Below, piece after piece: positions 25,685 through 34,709 of a DNA stretch of 64,000 nucleotides. Position 1 is the stretch's first letter; each line of letters opens with the position of its first letter. The DNA is from Flagellimonas alvinocaridis (lineage in GTDB: Bacteria > Bacteroidota > Bacteroidia > Flavobacteriales > Flavobacteriaceae). The translations under genes were made by a program, and so were the position numbers. The notes beneath the pieces were generated by a model. That model saw nothing but the letters and a program-made list of their open reading frames with translations. It ran no database searches and was not told where the DNA came from. Location: positions 34,056-98,055 of the forward strand of contig NZ_SNTZ01000010.1 of the NCBI RefSeq assembly GCF_004916895.1, in the 5' to 3' direction.

Positions 25685-26101
25685 TTAACAAACATTTAAC
25701 TCGATTGAACGTGTATTTTCATCGACAAAATGCAGGAAAATGGATACAGCATCTTCTGGCAGGAGGGATGAGATTTTTTCTGGCCATTCCATGAAAAGCC
25801 AGGCAGAAGAACCTAGGTAGTCTTCCAGTCCCATATCCAAAGCTTCGGACTCATCATTTAATCGATAAAAATCAAAATGATAGGCCAAAAGTTTTCCATG
25901 GACGTCACTATACTCGTTTACAAGACCAAAAGTAGGACTGCTGCCAGCATCTTTGGCGCCTAATTCTTTCAACAAGGTCTTGATCAAGGTAGTTTTGCCA
26001 GCTCCCATTTGTCCGTAAAAACACAGCGTCTTATTGGGAACGGCCTTAATGAGCTGTTGTGCCACCTTTTGGATCTCTGATAATTGGAAGGTAATTTTCA
26101 A
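25685..26101 (-). CDS. tsaE: tRNA threonylcarbamoyladenosine biosynthesis ATPase TsaE
   Basis: 138-residue P-loop ATPase that works with TsaB and TsaD to make t6A37 on ANN-decoding tRNAs. Walker A GQMGAGKTT at 30-38. The family's GSSPTFGLVNEY stretch follows, with HFDFYRL and the Trp/Glu motif LFMEWPEKI near the end. The gene starts 6 bp after the porX stop, so the two are co-transcribed, a pairing seen in Bacteroidota. Confidence 0.93.
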   Translation of the reverse strand: MKITFQLSEIQKVAQQLIKAVPNKTLCFYGQMGAGKTTLIKTLLKELGAKDAGSSPTFGLVNEYSDVHGKLLAYHFDFYRLNDESEALDMGLEDYLGSSAWLFMEWPEKISSLLPEDAVSIFLHFVDENTRSIELNVC

Positions 26102-26107
26102 TTCAGT

Positions 26108-27652
26108 CTATTTTGCTTCCAAAACTACAAAAGGTACGATCATTTCTTCCAAAGATACCCCACCATGTTGATAGGTGTTTCTATAATAGCTCACGTAATG
26201 GTTATAATTGTTGGGATAGGCAAAGAACAAATCGTTCTTGGCAAAAATATAACTGCTGCTTAAATTAATGTTGGGCAAGTGAATGTCCTGCGGATTCTTA
26301 GATGCCAATACATCCTTATCTTCAAAAGTAAGGCTCCTACCAGTTTTGTATCTAAGATTTAGACTGGTGTCCCTGTCTCCAATCACTTTTGAGGGCTGTT
26401 TGACATTGATCGTGCCATGATCGGTGGTCAAAACTAATTTCATGCCCAAGTTCTGTGCCTGTTGAATAATTTCCAGTAGGGGTGAATTCTTGAACCAACT
26501 GAGTGTTAGCGAGCGGTATGCCTTGTCGTTTGATGCCAACTCCTTAACCACTTCCATTTCGGTCTTGGAATGGGACAGCATATCAACAAAATTGTAGACC
26601 AGCACCGTTAAATCATTATCTTTTTGCGACCTGAAATTCTGTGCCAATTGCTTTCCCTGCTTGAGGTTGTTTATTTTATGGTATTCCCATTTTAGGCTAA
26701 GACCGAGTCGCTTTAGCTGAGCGTCCAAAAACTGGGCTTCAAATAGATTTTTGCCTCCTTCGTCGGTATCGTTCTTCCACCAATCGGGATACTTTTTCTC
26801 CATATCCAAGGGCATGAGCCCAGAGAATATGGCATTTCGCGCATACTGGGTGGCGGTTGGCAAAATACTGTAATAAGCAGATTCTTGCTTCTTTTTGTAG
26901 TGGACAGACAGTGTTTCCTCAAAGGCCAACCACTGATCATAACGTAGGTTGTCTATGATGACCAACAAGGTTTTGTGTCCTTCCAATTCGGGTTGTATTT
27001 TGTTCCGAAAGAGGGTATGGGACATTATTGGACCATCTCCATTTTTGAACCAATCCCGATAGTTTTTGTCCACGAACTTTCCAAATTGTGAATTGGCTTC
27101 TGTTTTTTGGGATTCTAAGATTTCAAACATGCCAGAATCTTCAATCTCTTCCAATTGAAGCTCCCAATAAATAAGCTTTTTGTATAGTTCAACCCATTCC
27201 TCATGGGAATTTACCATAGAGAGGTCCATGGCAATTTTTCGAAATTCTTGTTGGTAATTGGCAGTGGTTTTTTCTGAAACCAAACGGGAGTTATCCAAAC
27301 TCTTTTTAAGCGACAACAATATTTGGTTTGGATTTACAGGTTTTATGAGGTAATCTGCTATTTTGGAACCTATGGCCTCATCCATAATGTACTCCTCCTC
27401 ACTCTTGGTGATCATTACTACAGGTATGGAGGCATCAAGTTTTTTTATTTCGGTGAGGGTCTCCAAGCCAGAGATGCCGGGCATGTTCTCATCTAAAAAA
27501 ATAATGTCAAAAAAGGAATTTTTGAGCTCTTCAAGGGCATCTTGCCCACTTTGACTGGTAACTACTTTATAATTCTTGCCCTCAAGAAAAAGAATGTGCG
27601 GTTTTAGGAGATCGATCTCATCATCGACCCAAAGAATTGTAATCTTGTTCAT
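26108..27652 (-). CDS. porX: Response regulator with PglZ phosphatase domain, T9SS regulator
   Basis: 514 residues. Receiver domain 1-120: acidic pocket D10-D11, phospho-acceptor D54 in IIFLDENMPG, the Thr of MITKS and the Lys of LIKPVNP. A helical linker leads to an alkaline-phosphatase-superfamily PglZ domain (about 210-510) with metal-site motifs VIIDNLRYDQW, VLTTDHGTINV and YQHGGVSLEEMIVP. PorX with PorY controls the type IX secretion system in Porphyromonas and Flavobacterium, and the PglZ domain hydrolyses oligonucleotides there. No PorY or secretion genes are in the window. It is divergent from an HD hydrolase gene. Confidence 0.92.
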   Translation of the reverse strand: MNKITILWVDDEIDLLKPHILFLEGKNYKVVTSQSGQDALEELKNSFFDIIFLDENMPGISGLETLTEIKKLDASIPVVMITKSEEEYIMDEAIGSKIADYLIKPVNPNQILLSLKKSLDNSRLVSEKTTANYQQEFRKIAMDLSMVNSHEEWVELYKKLIYWELQLEEIEDSGMFEILESQKTEANSQFGKFVDKNYRDWFKNGDGPIMSHTLFRNKIQPELEGHKTLLVIIDNLRYDQWLAFEETLSVHYKKKQESAYYSILPTATQYARNAIFSGLMPLDMEKKYPDWWKNDTDEGGKNLFEAQFLDAQLKRLGLSLKWEYHKINNLKQGKQLAQNFRSQKDNDLTVLVYNFVDMLSHSKTEMEVVKELASNDKAYRSLTLSWFKNSPLLEIIQQAQNLGMKLVLTTDHGTINVKQPSKVIGDRDTSLNLRYKTGRSLTFEDKDVLASKNPQDIHLPNINLSSSYIFAKNDLFFAYPNNYNHYVSYYRNTYQHGGVSLEEMIVPFVVLEAK

Positions 27653-27660
27653 ATAGTAGT

Positions 27661-27668
27661 TATCTTTG
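27661..27668 (+). promoter_or_regulatory. -7 box of the HD hydrolase-lpx unit
   Basis: TATCTTTG, 22 bp before the TTG start of the HD gene, in the 37-bp gap shared with divergent porX. Confidence 0.45.
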
Positions 27669-27689
27669 TTGTTCTAAAAACAAAAATCC

Positions 27690-28916
27690 TTGGTAAAAAC
27701 CAATAAGCTTAACGTTTTTAACGATCCAATTTACGGTTTTATTGGAACTCCAAATGAACTTATTTTTAAACTGATCGCCCATCCTTTTTTTCAAAGGCTA
27801 AGAAGAATTTCCCAAATGGGGATGTCCTTTTTGGTGTATCCAGGAGCCCATCACACTAGATTTCATCATGCCTTGGGGAGCATGCATCTGATGGACAGGG
27901 CCATTCAGATCTTAAAGTTAAAAGGTGTGGATATCAGTGAAAAAGAAGAGAATGGTCTTTTGTGCGCCATTTTATTGCATGATATTGGGCACGGCCCTTT
28001 TTCACATGCCCTAGAAGGTTTTGTGGTGAAAAATCAAAGTCACGAAAGTTTGTCCCTTCAGTTCATGCAAGAACTTAACAGACAATTTAATGGTGATTTG
28101 GATACGGCCATTGCCATTTTTAAGGGCGATTATCCAAAACCTTTTATGAACCAATTGGTGTCCAGTCAATTGGACATGGATCGATTGGACTATCTTAAGA
28201 GGGATAGTTTTTATGCAGGGGTCACCGAAGGAAATATTAATTCGGAGCGACTCATTTCTATGCTCAATGTGGTCGATGGAAACTTGGTGGTGGAAGAAAA
28301 GGGCATATATGCCGTTGAGAAGTTTTTAATGGCCCGAAGATTTATGTACTGGCAAGTGTACTTGCACAAAACGGGACTTATGGCAGAACAACTGTTGGTT
28401 AGGATCATGCAAAGGGCGCGTGAACTTTTGACAGGTGGCCATGCATTGCCAGCAAGTGGTTCCCTCTTGTTTTTTCTTGGAGAACCTGAGCAAGAAAAAT
28501 TTGATGCCGAAGCGCTATTGAAATTTGCACAATTGGATGATGTGGATATTCTTGGAGCTATAAAGTCTTGGCAGTTTCATGAAGATTTTGTGCTTTCCAA
28601 AATGTGTGGGATGCTGCTCAACAGAAAATTATTGCACATCAAGATTAAAAATCGTCCTGCAAACCCACAAAAAATGCTAATGAAATTAGAAGAAGTCATG
28701 CAGAAGTATGATCTTTCGAAACAAGAAGCCTCTAACTTTGTGTTTCAGGGCGAAATTTCGAACAAGGCCTATAATGTAAGCAAACAGGCCATATACATTC
28801 TTAAAAAGAATGGAAGGATAACCGATGTGCTTAAAGAGTCTGACCAGCTCAGCCTAAAGGCACTTTCCAAAACCGTGACCAAATATTATAGCTGCTACCC
28901 CAAGGAAGCTGTTTAA
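27690..28916 (+). CDS. HD-domain phosphohydrolase (dGTPase-like)
   Basis: 408 residues. HD motifs: HTRFHHALGSMHL near 55-67 (H59), HDIGHGPFSHALEG starting at H97-D98, and the downstream Asp in SSQLDMDRLDYLKRDSFYAG. This order matches the YdhJ/dGTPase-related HD superfamily that hydrolyses nucleotides. The start is TTG at 27690; no ATG precedes the conserved NDPIYGF stretch, so TTG initiation is the best call. It lies just ahead of lpxD (23 bp) and probably belongs to the same transcript. Confidence 0.85.
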   Translation: MVKTNKLNVFNDPIYGFIGTPNELIFKLIAHPFFQRLRRISQMGMSFLVYPGAHHTRFHHALGSMHLMDRAIQILKLKGVDISEKEENGLLCAILLHDIGHGPFSHALEGFVVKNQSHESLSLQFMQELNRQFNGDLDTAIAIFKGDYPKPFMNQLVSSQLDMDRLDYLKRDSFYAGVTEGNINSERLISMLNVVDGNLVVEEKGIYAVEKFLMARRFMYWQVYLHKTGLMAEQLLVRIMQRARELLTGGHALPASGSLLFFLGEPEQEKFDAEALLKFAQLDDVDILGAIKSWQFHEDFVLSKMCGMLLNRKLLHIKIKNRPANPQKMLMKLEEVMQKYDLSKQEASNFVFQGEISNKAYNVSKQAIYILKKNGRITDVLKESDQLSLKALSKTVTKYYSCYPKEAV

Positions 28917-28926
28917 CAAATTTTGT

Positions 28927-28934
28927 TACTTTTG
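28927..28934 (+). promoter_or_regulatory. Promoter-like TACTTTTG directly before lpxD ATG
   Basis: An exact TAnnTTTG box only 5 bp before the lpxD start codon at 28940; transcription from it would begin at about the ATG itself. No -33 match at the expected distance. Either an internal leaderless promoter or chance. Confidence 0.3.
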
Positions 28935-28939
28935 CACAA

Positions 28940-29977
28940 ATGAAATTTACGGCTACCCAAATTGCAGGAATATTAGAGGGTGAAGTTGAGGGAAATCCTC
29001 AAATCGCCGTGCATAAATTATCCAAAATTGAAGAGGGTGAAAAAGGCTCTCTAACCTTTTTGGCCAATCCTAAATACACCTCTTATATTTACTCCACCAA
29101 AGCCTCTATTACCATTGTAAATAAGGATTTTGTGCCAGAGCAATCCTTGTCTACAACTTTGATAAAAGTAGAGGATGCCTATAAATCCTTTTCCAAATTA
29201 TTGGAATATTATAACCAGGTGAAGAACAATAAAGTGGGCATAGAAAGCCCTTCTTTTATATCTGGTAATGCCATTTATGGTGAAGGTTTTTACTTTGGGG
29301 CTTTCTCATATTTGGGGGAAAATGTAAAAATTGGGGACAATGTAAAAATTTACCCCAATGTATATATTGGCGATAATGTTACCATTGGGAACCATGTCAC
29401 GGTGTTTGCGGGAGCCAAAATATACTCAGAATCCATCATAGGAAATCATTGTGTAATTCATAGTGGAGTAATTATTGGTGCAGATGGCTTTGGATTCACT
29501 CCAAATGCCAATGGCGAATACAGCAAAGTGCCCCAAACCGGTAATGTTATCTTGGAAGACAACGTAGATGTAGGGGCGGGCACTACCATTGACAGGGCTA
29601 CCTTGGGCTCCACCATTTTACGGAAAGGCGTAAAGCTGGACAATCAAATACAGATTGCGCACAATGTTGAAATTGGTGAGCATACCGCCATTGCAGCGCA
29701 AACCGGTATTGCAGGGTCTACCAAAATTGGAAAAAACTGCCTCATTGGCGGACAAGTTGGAATCGTGGGCCATATAACCATAGGGGATAGGGTCAAGATT
29801 CAGGCACAATCAGGAATAGGACGGAATGTAAAAGACGACGAAGTGCTTCAGGGATCCCCTGCATTAAACTACGGCGACTTCAATAAATCATACGTACACT
29901 TCAAGAATTTACCAAAACTGGTAAATCAAATCTCCAACATCGAAAAAAAGGTTGAAGGTGAGCAAAACAAGCAATAA
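28940..29977 (+). CDS. lpxD: UDP-3-O-(3-hydroxyacyl)glucosamine N-acyltransferase
   Basis: Third lipid A enzyme: adds the N-linked 3-hydroxyacyl chain. 345 residues with the N-terminal uridine-binding domain (1-100), then a left-handed beta-helix of hexapeptide repeats (IGDNVKIYPNVYIGDNVTIG). Catalytic His at H241 in QIQIAHNVEIGEH, and a C-terminal helix (KNLPKLVNQISNIEKKVE). It overlaps the lpxC/fabZ start, so the two are translationally coupled. A second, shorter LpxD-like gene lies at 32734. Confidence 0.94.
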   Translation: MKFTATQIAGILEGEVEGNPQIAVHKLSKIEEGEKGSLTFLANPKYTSYIYSTKASITIVNKDFVPEQSLSTTLIKVEDAYKSFSKLLEYYNQVKNNKVGIESPSFISGNAIYGEGFYFGAFSYLGENVKIGDNVKIYPNVYIGDNVTIGNHVTVFAGAKIYSESIIGNHCVIHSGVIIGADGFGFTPNANGEYSKVPQTGNVILEDNVDVGAGTTIDRATLGSTILRKGVKLDNQIQIAHNVEIGEHTAIAAQTGIAGSTKIGKNCLIGGQVGIVGHITIGDRVKIQAQSGIGRNVKDDEVLQGSPALNYGDFNKSYVHFKNLPKLVNQISNIEKKVEGEQNKQ

Positions 29978-31370
29978 GCAACGCACCATTGAAAAGAAAG
30001 TGACCCTGCAAGGTGTAGGGTTGCACACAGGAGAAAACGTAACCATGAGCTTTCTACCTGCAAAGGAGAACCATGGCTTTGCCTTTAAACGGGTAGACCT
30101 TGAGGGGGAACCCATTATTGAGGCCGATGCCAATTATGTGGTAAATACACAACGGGGCACCAACCTGGAAAAGAATGGGGTGAAAATCCAAACTTCAGAG
30201 CATGTGCTTGCCGCCTTGGTAGGGTTAGATATAGATAATGTCATGATTGAGCTTGATGCTCCAGAACCTCCTATCATGGATGGATCTTCCAAGTTTTTTG
30301 TAAAAGCACTGGAAGATGCAGGCATTGTGGAACAGGACCAAGAGCGTGAAGAATATATAGTTAAGGACGTCATCTCCTATAAAGATGAAACCACTGGAAG
30401 CGAAATTACCGTAATCCCATCCGACCACTACCAAATCACTACCATGGTGGATTTTGGCACAAAGGTATTGGGAACCCAAAACGCTACCTTGGAACATATT
30501 TCTGATTTTAAGGACCAAATTGCAAACGCACGTACCTTTAGCTTTCTTCATGAGCTCGAAATGCTTTTGGAGCATGGTCTTATAAAAGGTGGTGATTTGA
30601 ACAATGCCATAGTCTATGTAGACAAGGAGATTTCCGAGTCTACTATGAAAAAACTCGAAAAAGCCTTCAATAAGAAAAAGTTGTCCGTGAAACCCAATGG
30701 TATTCTGGACAATCTAACCTTGCACTATCCCAATGAAGCCGCAAGACACAAGTTATTGGATGTAGTTGGCGATTTAGCCTTGGCCGGAACCCGGATTCGC
30801 GGTAAGGTCATTGCCAATAAGCCAGGACACTTTGTAAATACCCAGTTTGCCAAAAAACTGTCCAAAATCATCAAAATTGAAAAAAGGAACAAAGTTCCCA
30901 CCTATGATTTGAACCAAACACCTTTAATGGATGTGACCAAAATTATGGGGATGTTGCCGCATAGGCCGCCTTTTTTATTGGTGGATAAGATTTTGGAGCT
31001 TTCAGACACCCATGTAGTGGGAGTAAAGAATGTGACCATGAATGAACCTTTCTTTGTGGGACATTTTCCGGGTGCTCCAGTAATGCCTGGGGTACTCCAA
31101 GTAGAGGCCATGGCACAAACAGGAGGAATTTTGGTGCTGAGCACTGTTCCCGATCCAGAAAACTACTTAACCTTCTTCATGAAGATTGACAATGTTAAGT
31201 TTAAGCAACAAGTGGTACCTGGGGACACTTTAATATTTAAATGCGATTTGATTTCCCCAATCCGACGCGGTATCTGTCATATGCAAGCCTATGCCTATGC
31301 CAACGGAAGATTGGTTTCCGAAGCGGAATTGATGGCCCAAATTGTAAAAACCAAAAACACAGACTCTTAG
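29952..31370 (+). CDS. lpxC/fabZ: Bifunctional UDP-3-O-acyl-GlcNAc deacetylase / 3-hydroxyacyl-ACP dehydratase
   Basis: Fusion typical for Bacteroidota. LpxC part, about 1-310: zinc ligands H84 in SEHVLAAL, H266 and D270 in RHKLLD; it commits UDP-acyl-GlcNAc to lipid A. FabZ part, about 325-472: LPHRPPFLLVDK and GHFPGAPVMPGVLQVEAMAQ with the catalytic His and Glu; it dehydrates 3-hydroxyacyl-ACP in fatty-acid synthesis. One protein thus holds both users of the 3-hydroxyacyl-ACP branch point. The start is TTG at 29952 or GTG at 29958, both inside the end of lpxD; lpxA begins immediately at the stop. Confidence 0.93.
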   Translation: MKVSKTSNKQRTIEKKVTLQGVGLHTGENVTMSFLPAKENHGFAFKRVDLEGEPIIEADANYVVNTQRGTNLEKNGVKIQTSEHVLAALVGLDIDNVMIELDAPEPPIMDGSSKFFVKALEDAGIVEQDQEREEYIVKDVISYKDETTGSEITVIPSDHYQITTMVDFGTKVLGTQNATLEHISDFKDQIANARTFSFLHELEMLLEHGLIKGGDLNNAIVYVDKEISESTMKKLEKAFNKKKLSVKPNGILDNLTLHYPNEAARHKLLDVVGDLALAGTRIRGKVIANKPGHFVNTQFAKKLSKIIKIEKRNKVPTYDLNQTPLMDVTKIMGMLPHRPPFLLVDKILELSDTHVVGVKNVTMNEPFFVGHFPGAPVMPGVLQVEAMAQTGGILVLSTVPDPENYLTFFMKIDNVKFKQQVVPGDTLIFKCDLISPIRRGICHMQAYAYANGRLVSEAELMAQIVKTKNTDS

Positions 31371-32156
31371 ATGAACCAACCTCTTGCATATGTACACCCT
31401 GGGGCCAAGATTGCCAAAAATGTGGTAATCGAGCCTTTTACAACCATTCACAACAATGTGACGATTGGTGAAGGAACTTGGATTGGTTCCAATGTTACGA
31501 TTATGGAAGGTGCTAGAATTGGTAAAAACTGTAACATTTTTCCAGGCGCCATTATATCAGCCATGCCCCAAGATTTAAAATATCAAGGTGAGGACACAAC
31601 AGTCCACATTGGTGACAACACTACAATTAGGGAGTGTGCCACTATAAATAAAGGGACTTCGGACCGTATGAAAACGGTCATTGGAAACAACTGCCTCATT
31701 ATGGCCTATTGTCACGTTGCCCACGACTGTATTGTGGGAGATGGGTGTATTTTTAGCAATAATTCCACTTTGGCAGGTCATGTGACCATTGGCCAGAATG
31801 TGGTTTTAGCTGGAATGGTCGCAGTGCATCAATTTGTATCCATTGGCAACCATGCCTTCGTAACAGGAGGTTCCTTGGTACGTAAAGATGTTCCTCCTTT
31901 TGTTAAGGCAGCACGGGAACCACTTTCCTATGTGGGCATCAACTCCATCGGTCTTAGAAGAAGAGGTTTTGAGGCAGAAAAAATAAGGGAGATACAAAAC
32001 ATCTACCGTATTTTATATCAAAAAAACTACAACAATTCCCAAGCGGCATCCATTATAGAAGCAGAGATGGAAGCTACCCCGGAACGCGATGAGATACTTC
32101 AGTTCATTAGGGATTCGCAAAGAGGAATCATGAAAGGTTATTTTAGTTCAAATTAA
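31371..32156 (+). CDS. lpxA: UDP-N-acetylglucosamine O-acyltransferase
   Basis: First lipid A enzyme, transferring a 3-hydroxyacyl chain from ACP to UDP-GlcNAc. 261 residues: left-handed beta-helix of hexapeptide repeats to about 185, catalytic H118 in CHVAHDCIVGDG, then the C-terminal helical domain (GLRRRGFEAEKIREIQNIYR). The ATG follows the lpxC/fabZ stop with no gap, implying coupled translation. Confidence 0.95.
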   Translation: MNQPLAYVHPGAKIAKNVVIEPFTTIHNNVTIGEGTWIGSNVTIMEGARIGKNCNIFPGAIISAMPQDLKYQGEDTTVHIGDNTTIRECATINKGTSDRMKTVIGNNCLIMAYCHVAHDCIVGDGCIFSNNSTLAGHVTIGQNVVLAGMVAVHQFVSIGNHAFVTGGSLVRKDVPPFVKAAREPLSYVGINSIGLRRRGFEAEKIREIQNIYRILYQKNYNNSQAASIIEAEMEATPERDEILQFIRDSQRGIMKGYFSSN

Positions 32157-32160
32157 TTAT

Positions 32161-32727
32161 ATGGCAAGTACTTCTGATATTCGCAAAGGGTTGTGCATTC
32201 GATTCAACCATGATATCTACAAAATTGTGGAGTTTCTTCACGTAAAACCTGGAAAAGGCCCGGCCTTTGTCCGCACAAAATTGAAAAGTGTCACAACGGG
32301 TAAGGTTCTCGACAATACATTTTCGGCAGGTCATAAAATAGAGGATGTTCGGGTAGAAACCCGTTCCTATCAGTATTTGTATCCAGAAGGGGAGACCTTT
32401 CACTTCATGAATACGGACGATTACAACCAGATTGCGTTGCAAAGAGATGCTCTGGATGCTCCAGACCTATTGAAGGAAGGCGAAGTGGTTACCATCATTT
32501 TCAATGCAGAGGATAATATGCCTCTTTCAGTGGAAATGCCTGCAAGTGTTATATTGGAGGTGACCCATACCGAACCGGGAGTAAAGGGAAACACCGCCAC
32601 AAACGCCACCAAACCAGCCACTGTTGAAACAGGTGCCCGTATTAATGTGCCTCTTTTTATCAATGAAGGAGACAAAATAAAGGTGGATACGGAAAAAGGT
32701 GCCTATTTGGAACGTGCCAAAGAGTAG
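32161..32727 (+). CDS. efp: Translation elongation factor P
   Basis: Relieves ribosome stalling at polyproline stretches. 188 residues in three beta-barrel domains. The tip loop reads HVKPGKGPAF with K32 at the position that is lysylated in enterobacteria; the modifying system of this organism is not visible here. It starts 4 bp after lpxA, and this lpxA-efp order recurs in flavobacteria as I recall. Confidence 0.95.
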   Translation: MASTSDIRKGLCIRFNHDIYKIVEFLHVKPGKGPAFVRTKLKSVTTGKVLDNTFSAGHKIEDVRVETRSYQYLYPEGETFHFMNTDDYNQIALQRDALDAPDLLKEGEVVTIIFNAEDNMPLSVEMPASVILEVTHTEPGVKGNTATNATKPATVETGARINVPLFINEGDKIKVDTEKGAYLERAKE

Positions 32728-32733
32728 CAGAAC

Positions 32734-33669
32734 ATGAAATTTCCAAGGGTTCATACCTTAAAAGAGGTTTCCGAAATCATAGACTCGAAATTTGTTGGGG
32801 AGGAATCATTTCCCATTTTGGGAATGAATGAAATCCATGTGGTGGAAGAAGGGGACATTGTATTTGTGGACCACCCAAAATATTATGATAAGGCACTTGA
32901 ATCAAAAGCCTCAGTGGTGCTCATCAACAAAACGGTGGAGTGCCCGGAAGGAAAAGCGCTTTTGGTTTCTGATGATCCATATCGGGATTTTAACAAACTG
33001 ACCCGCCATTTTAGGCCTTTTCAGAGCTCGAGTATGGCCATTTCCGAGACTGCTGAAATTGGCAAGGGAACCATTATACAACCCAACGTTTTTATTGGAA
33101 ATCATGTCACGATTGGTGAAAATTGCATGATTCATCCCAATGTCACCATATATGACCATTGCATCATTGGCAACAATGTGACCATCCACGCAGGAACAGT
33201 ATTGGGTTCAGATGCATTTTACTACAAAAACCGCCCAGAAGGTTTTGACAAATTACTGTCTGGTGGTAGAGTCGTCATTGAGGATTATGTGGATATCGGG
33301 GCATCTTGTACCATTGATCGCGGAGTTACAGGCGATACAATAATTAAAACTCACTCGAAATTAGACAACCAAATCCAAATAGGACATGATACCGTTATTG
33401 GTAAGAAATGCTTAATTGCTTCTCATGTGGGGATTGCTGGATGTGTTGTTGTAGAAGATGAAGTTACGATGTGGGGGCAAGTAGGGGTTACAAGCGCGAT
33501 CACTATTGGAAAAAAAGCCGTGATTCTGGCCCAGACCGGTGTGGCCAAATCCTTGGAAGGCGGCAAGACCTATTTTGGCAGTCCAGCTGAAGAAGCCCGT
33601 GATAAACTAAAACAAATGGCCTTGGTTAAGAAAATCCCCGAAATCCTTGAAAAATTGAAAAAGAATTAA
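32734..33669 (+). CDS. LpxD-like acyltransferase paralogue
   Basis: 311 residues with an LpxD-type uridine-binding N-terminus (FPRVHTLKEVSEIID, VVEEGDIVFVDHPKY) and a beta-helix of hexapeptide repeats (VFIGNHVTIGENCMIH). The His position of LpxD is kept in KLDNQIQIGHDTVIG, and the C-terminal helix is present. It is shorter than the lpxD at 28940 and closes the lpx-efp unit, 6 bp after efp. It may acylate a different nucleotide sugar or act as a second LpxD; the sequence does not decide. Confidence 0.82.
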   Translation: MKFPRVHTLKEVSEIIDSKFVGEESFPILGMNEIHVVEEGDIVFVDHPKYYDKALESKASVVLINKTVECPEGKALLVSDDPYRDFNKLTRHFRPFQSSSMAISETAEIGKGTIIQPNVFIGNHVTIGENCMIHPNVTIYDHCIIGNNVTIHAGTVLGSDAFYYKNRPEGFDKLLSGGRVVIEDYVDIGASCTIDRGVTGDTIIKTHSKLDNQIQIGHDTVIGKKCLIASHVGIAGCVVVEDEVTMWGQVGVTSAITIGKKAVILAQTGVAKSLEGGKTYFGSPAEEARDKLKQMALVKKIPEILEKLKKN

Positions 33670-33728
33670 AAAAACAATAGACAAAACGCATTGCAAAGCC
33701 TATTTTTACACCTAATTAAGTTTAACAT

Positions 33729-34601
33729 ATGAGCGTCTTAGTAAACAAAGATTCAAAAATAATTGTACAAGGTTTTACCGGTAGCGAAGGAACATTCCAT
33801 GCCGGACAAATGATAGAATACGGAACCAATGTTGTAGGTGGTGTCACTCCCGGAAAAGGAGGACAGGAACATTTGGGGAAACCTGTTTTCAATACGGTTC
33901 AAGAAGCTGTTCAAAAAGCAGGTGCGGACACTACTATTATTTTTGTTCCACCAGCCTTTGCTGCAGATGCTATTATGGAAGCTGCCGATGCAGGAATCAA
34001 GGTCATCATTACCATTACGGAAGGGATTCCCGTTGCCGATATGGTAAAGGCCAACGATTATATAAAAGATAAGGACTGTACATTGGTAGGTCCAAACTGC
34101 CCTGGTGTAATTACTCCTGGTGAAGCCAAGGTGGGCATCATGCCAGGATTTGTCTTTAAAAAAGGACATGTGGGCATTGTTTCCAAATCAGGAACATTAA
34201 CCTATGAGGCTGCCGACCAAGTGGTACGTCAAGGATTGGGCATTACTACCGCCATTGGAATAGGCGGGGACCCTATAATCGGAACCACCACCAAACAAGC
34301 CCTAGAGCTTTTAATCAACGACCCCGAAACAGAATGTGTGGTCATGATTGGAGAGATTGGTGGTCAATTGGAAGGCGATGCCGCCAAATGGTACAAACAA
34401 AGTGGTAGTAAAAAACCCGTAGTAGGATTTATTGCTGGGGAAACTGCACCAGCTGGACGCACCATGGGACATGCCGGAGCCATTGTAGGAGGTAGTGACG
34501 ATACTGCACAGGCCAAGAAGCGAATCATGAGGGAATGCGGTATCCATGTAGTGGATTCCCCCGCAGAAATCGGTATTAAAGTTAAAGAAGTGGTTGGCTA
34601 G
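33729..34601 (+). CDS. sucD: Succinyl-CoA synthetase alpha subunit
   Basis: TCA-cycle enzyme subunit carrying the phosphohistidine, H248 in [13 protein letters not shown]. 290 residues, family length. N-terminal CoA-binding Rossmann domain ([20 protein letters not shown], in part) and the [10 protein letters not shown] stretch are plain. The beta subunit sucC is not in the window, so the two subunits are encoded apart. A strong terminator follows. Confidence 0.95.
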   Translation: MSVLVNKDSKIIVQGFTGSEGTFHAGQMIEYGTNVVGGVTPGKGGQEHLGKPVFNTVQEAVQKAGADTTIIFVPPAFAADAIMEAADAGIKVIITITEGIPVADMVKANDYIKDKDCTLVGPNCPGVITPGEAKVGIMPGFVFKKGHVGIVSKSGTLTYEAADQVVRQGLGITTAIGIGGDPIIGTTTKQALELLINDPETECVVMIGEIGGQLEGDAAKWYKQSGSKKPVVGFIAGETAPAGRTMGHAGAIVGGSDDTAQAKKRIMRECGIHVVDSPAEIGIKVKEVVG

Positions 34602-34622
34602 ACCAACCGTTAAAACTATTCT

Positions 34623-34650
34623 AAATCCCGTGCAAAGCGGGATTTTTTTT
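34623..34650 (+). terminator. Intrinsic terminator after sucD
   Basis: Stem AAATCCCG (34623-34630) with CGGGATTT (34638-34645), 7-nt loop, T-run to 34650. Confidence 0.88.
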
Positions 34651-34672
34651 CGGCAAAACATAAAACAACAAC

Positions 34673-34680
34673 TATATTTG
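34673..34680 (+). promoter_or_regulatory. -7 box of fabG
   Basis: TATATTTG, 29 bp before the fabG ATG and 22 bp after the sucD terminator, consistent with a separate transcript. Confidence 0.5.
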
Positions 34681-34709
34681 GTAGATAACCATTCAAACAC
34701 GATCATCTT

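Noticed and set aside
25672..25686. AACGGA-TTG-TCCGTT as tsaE terminator
   Set aside because: Three-base loop, no T-run on the minus strand.
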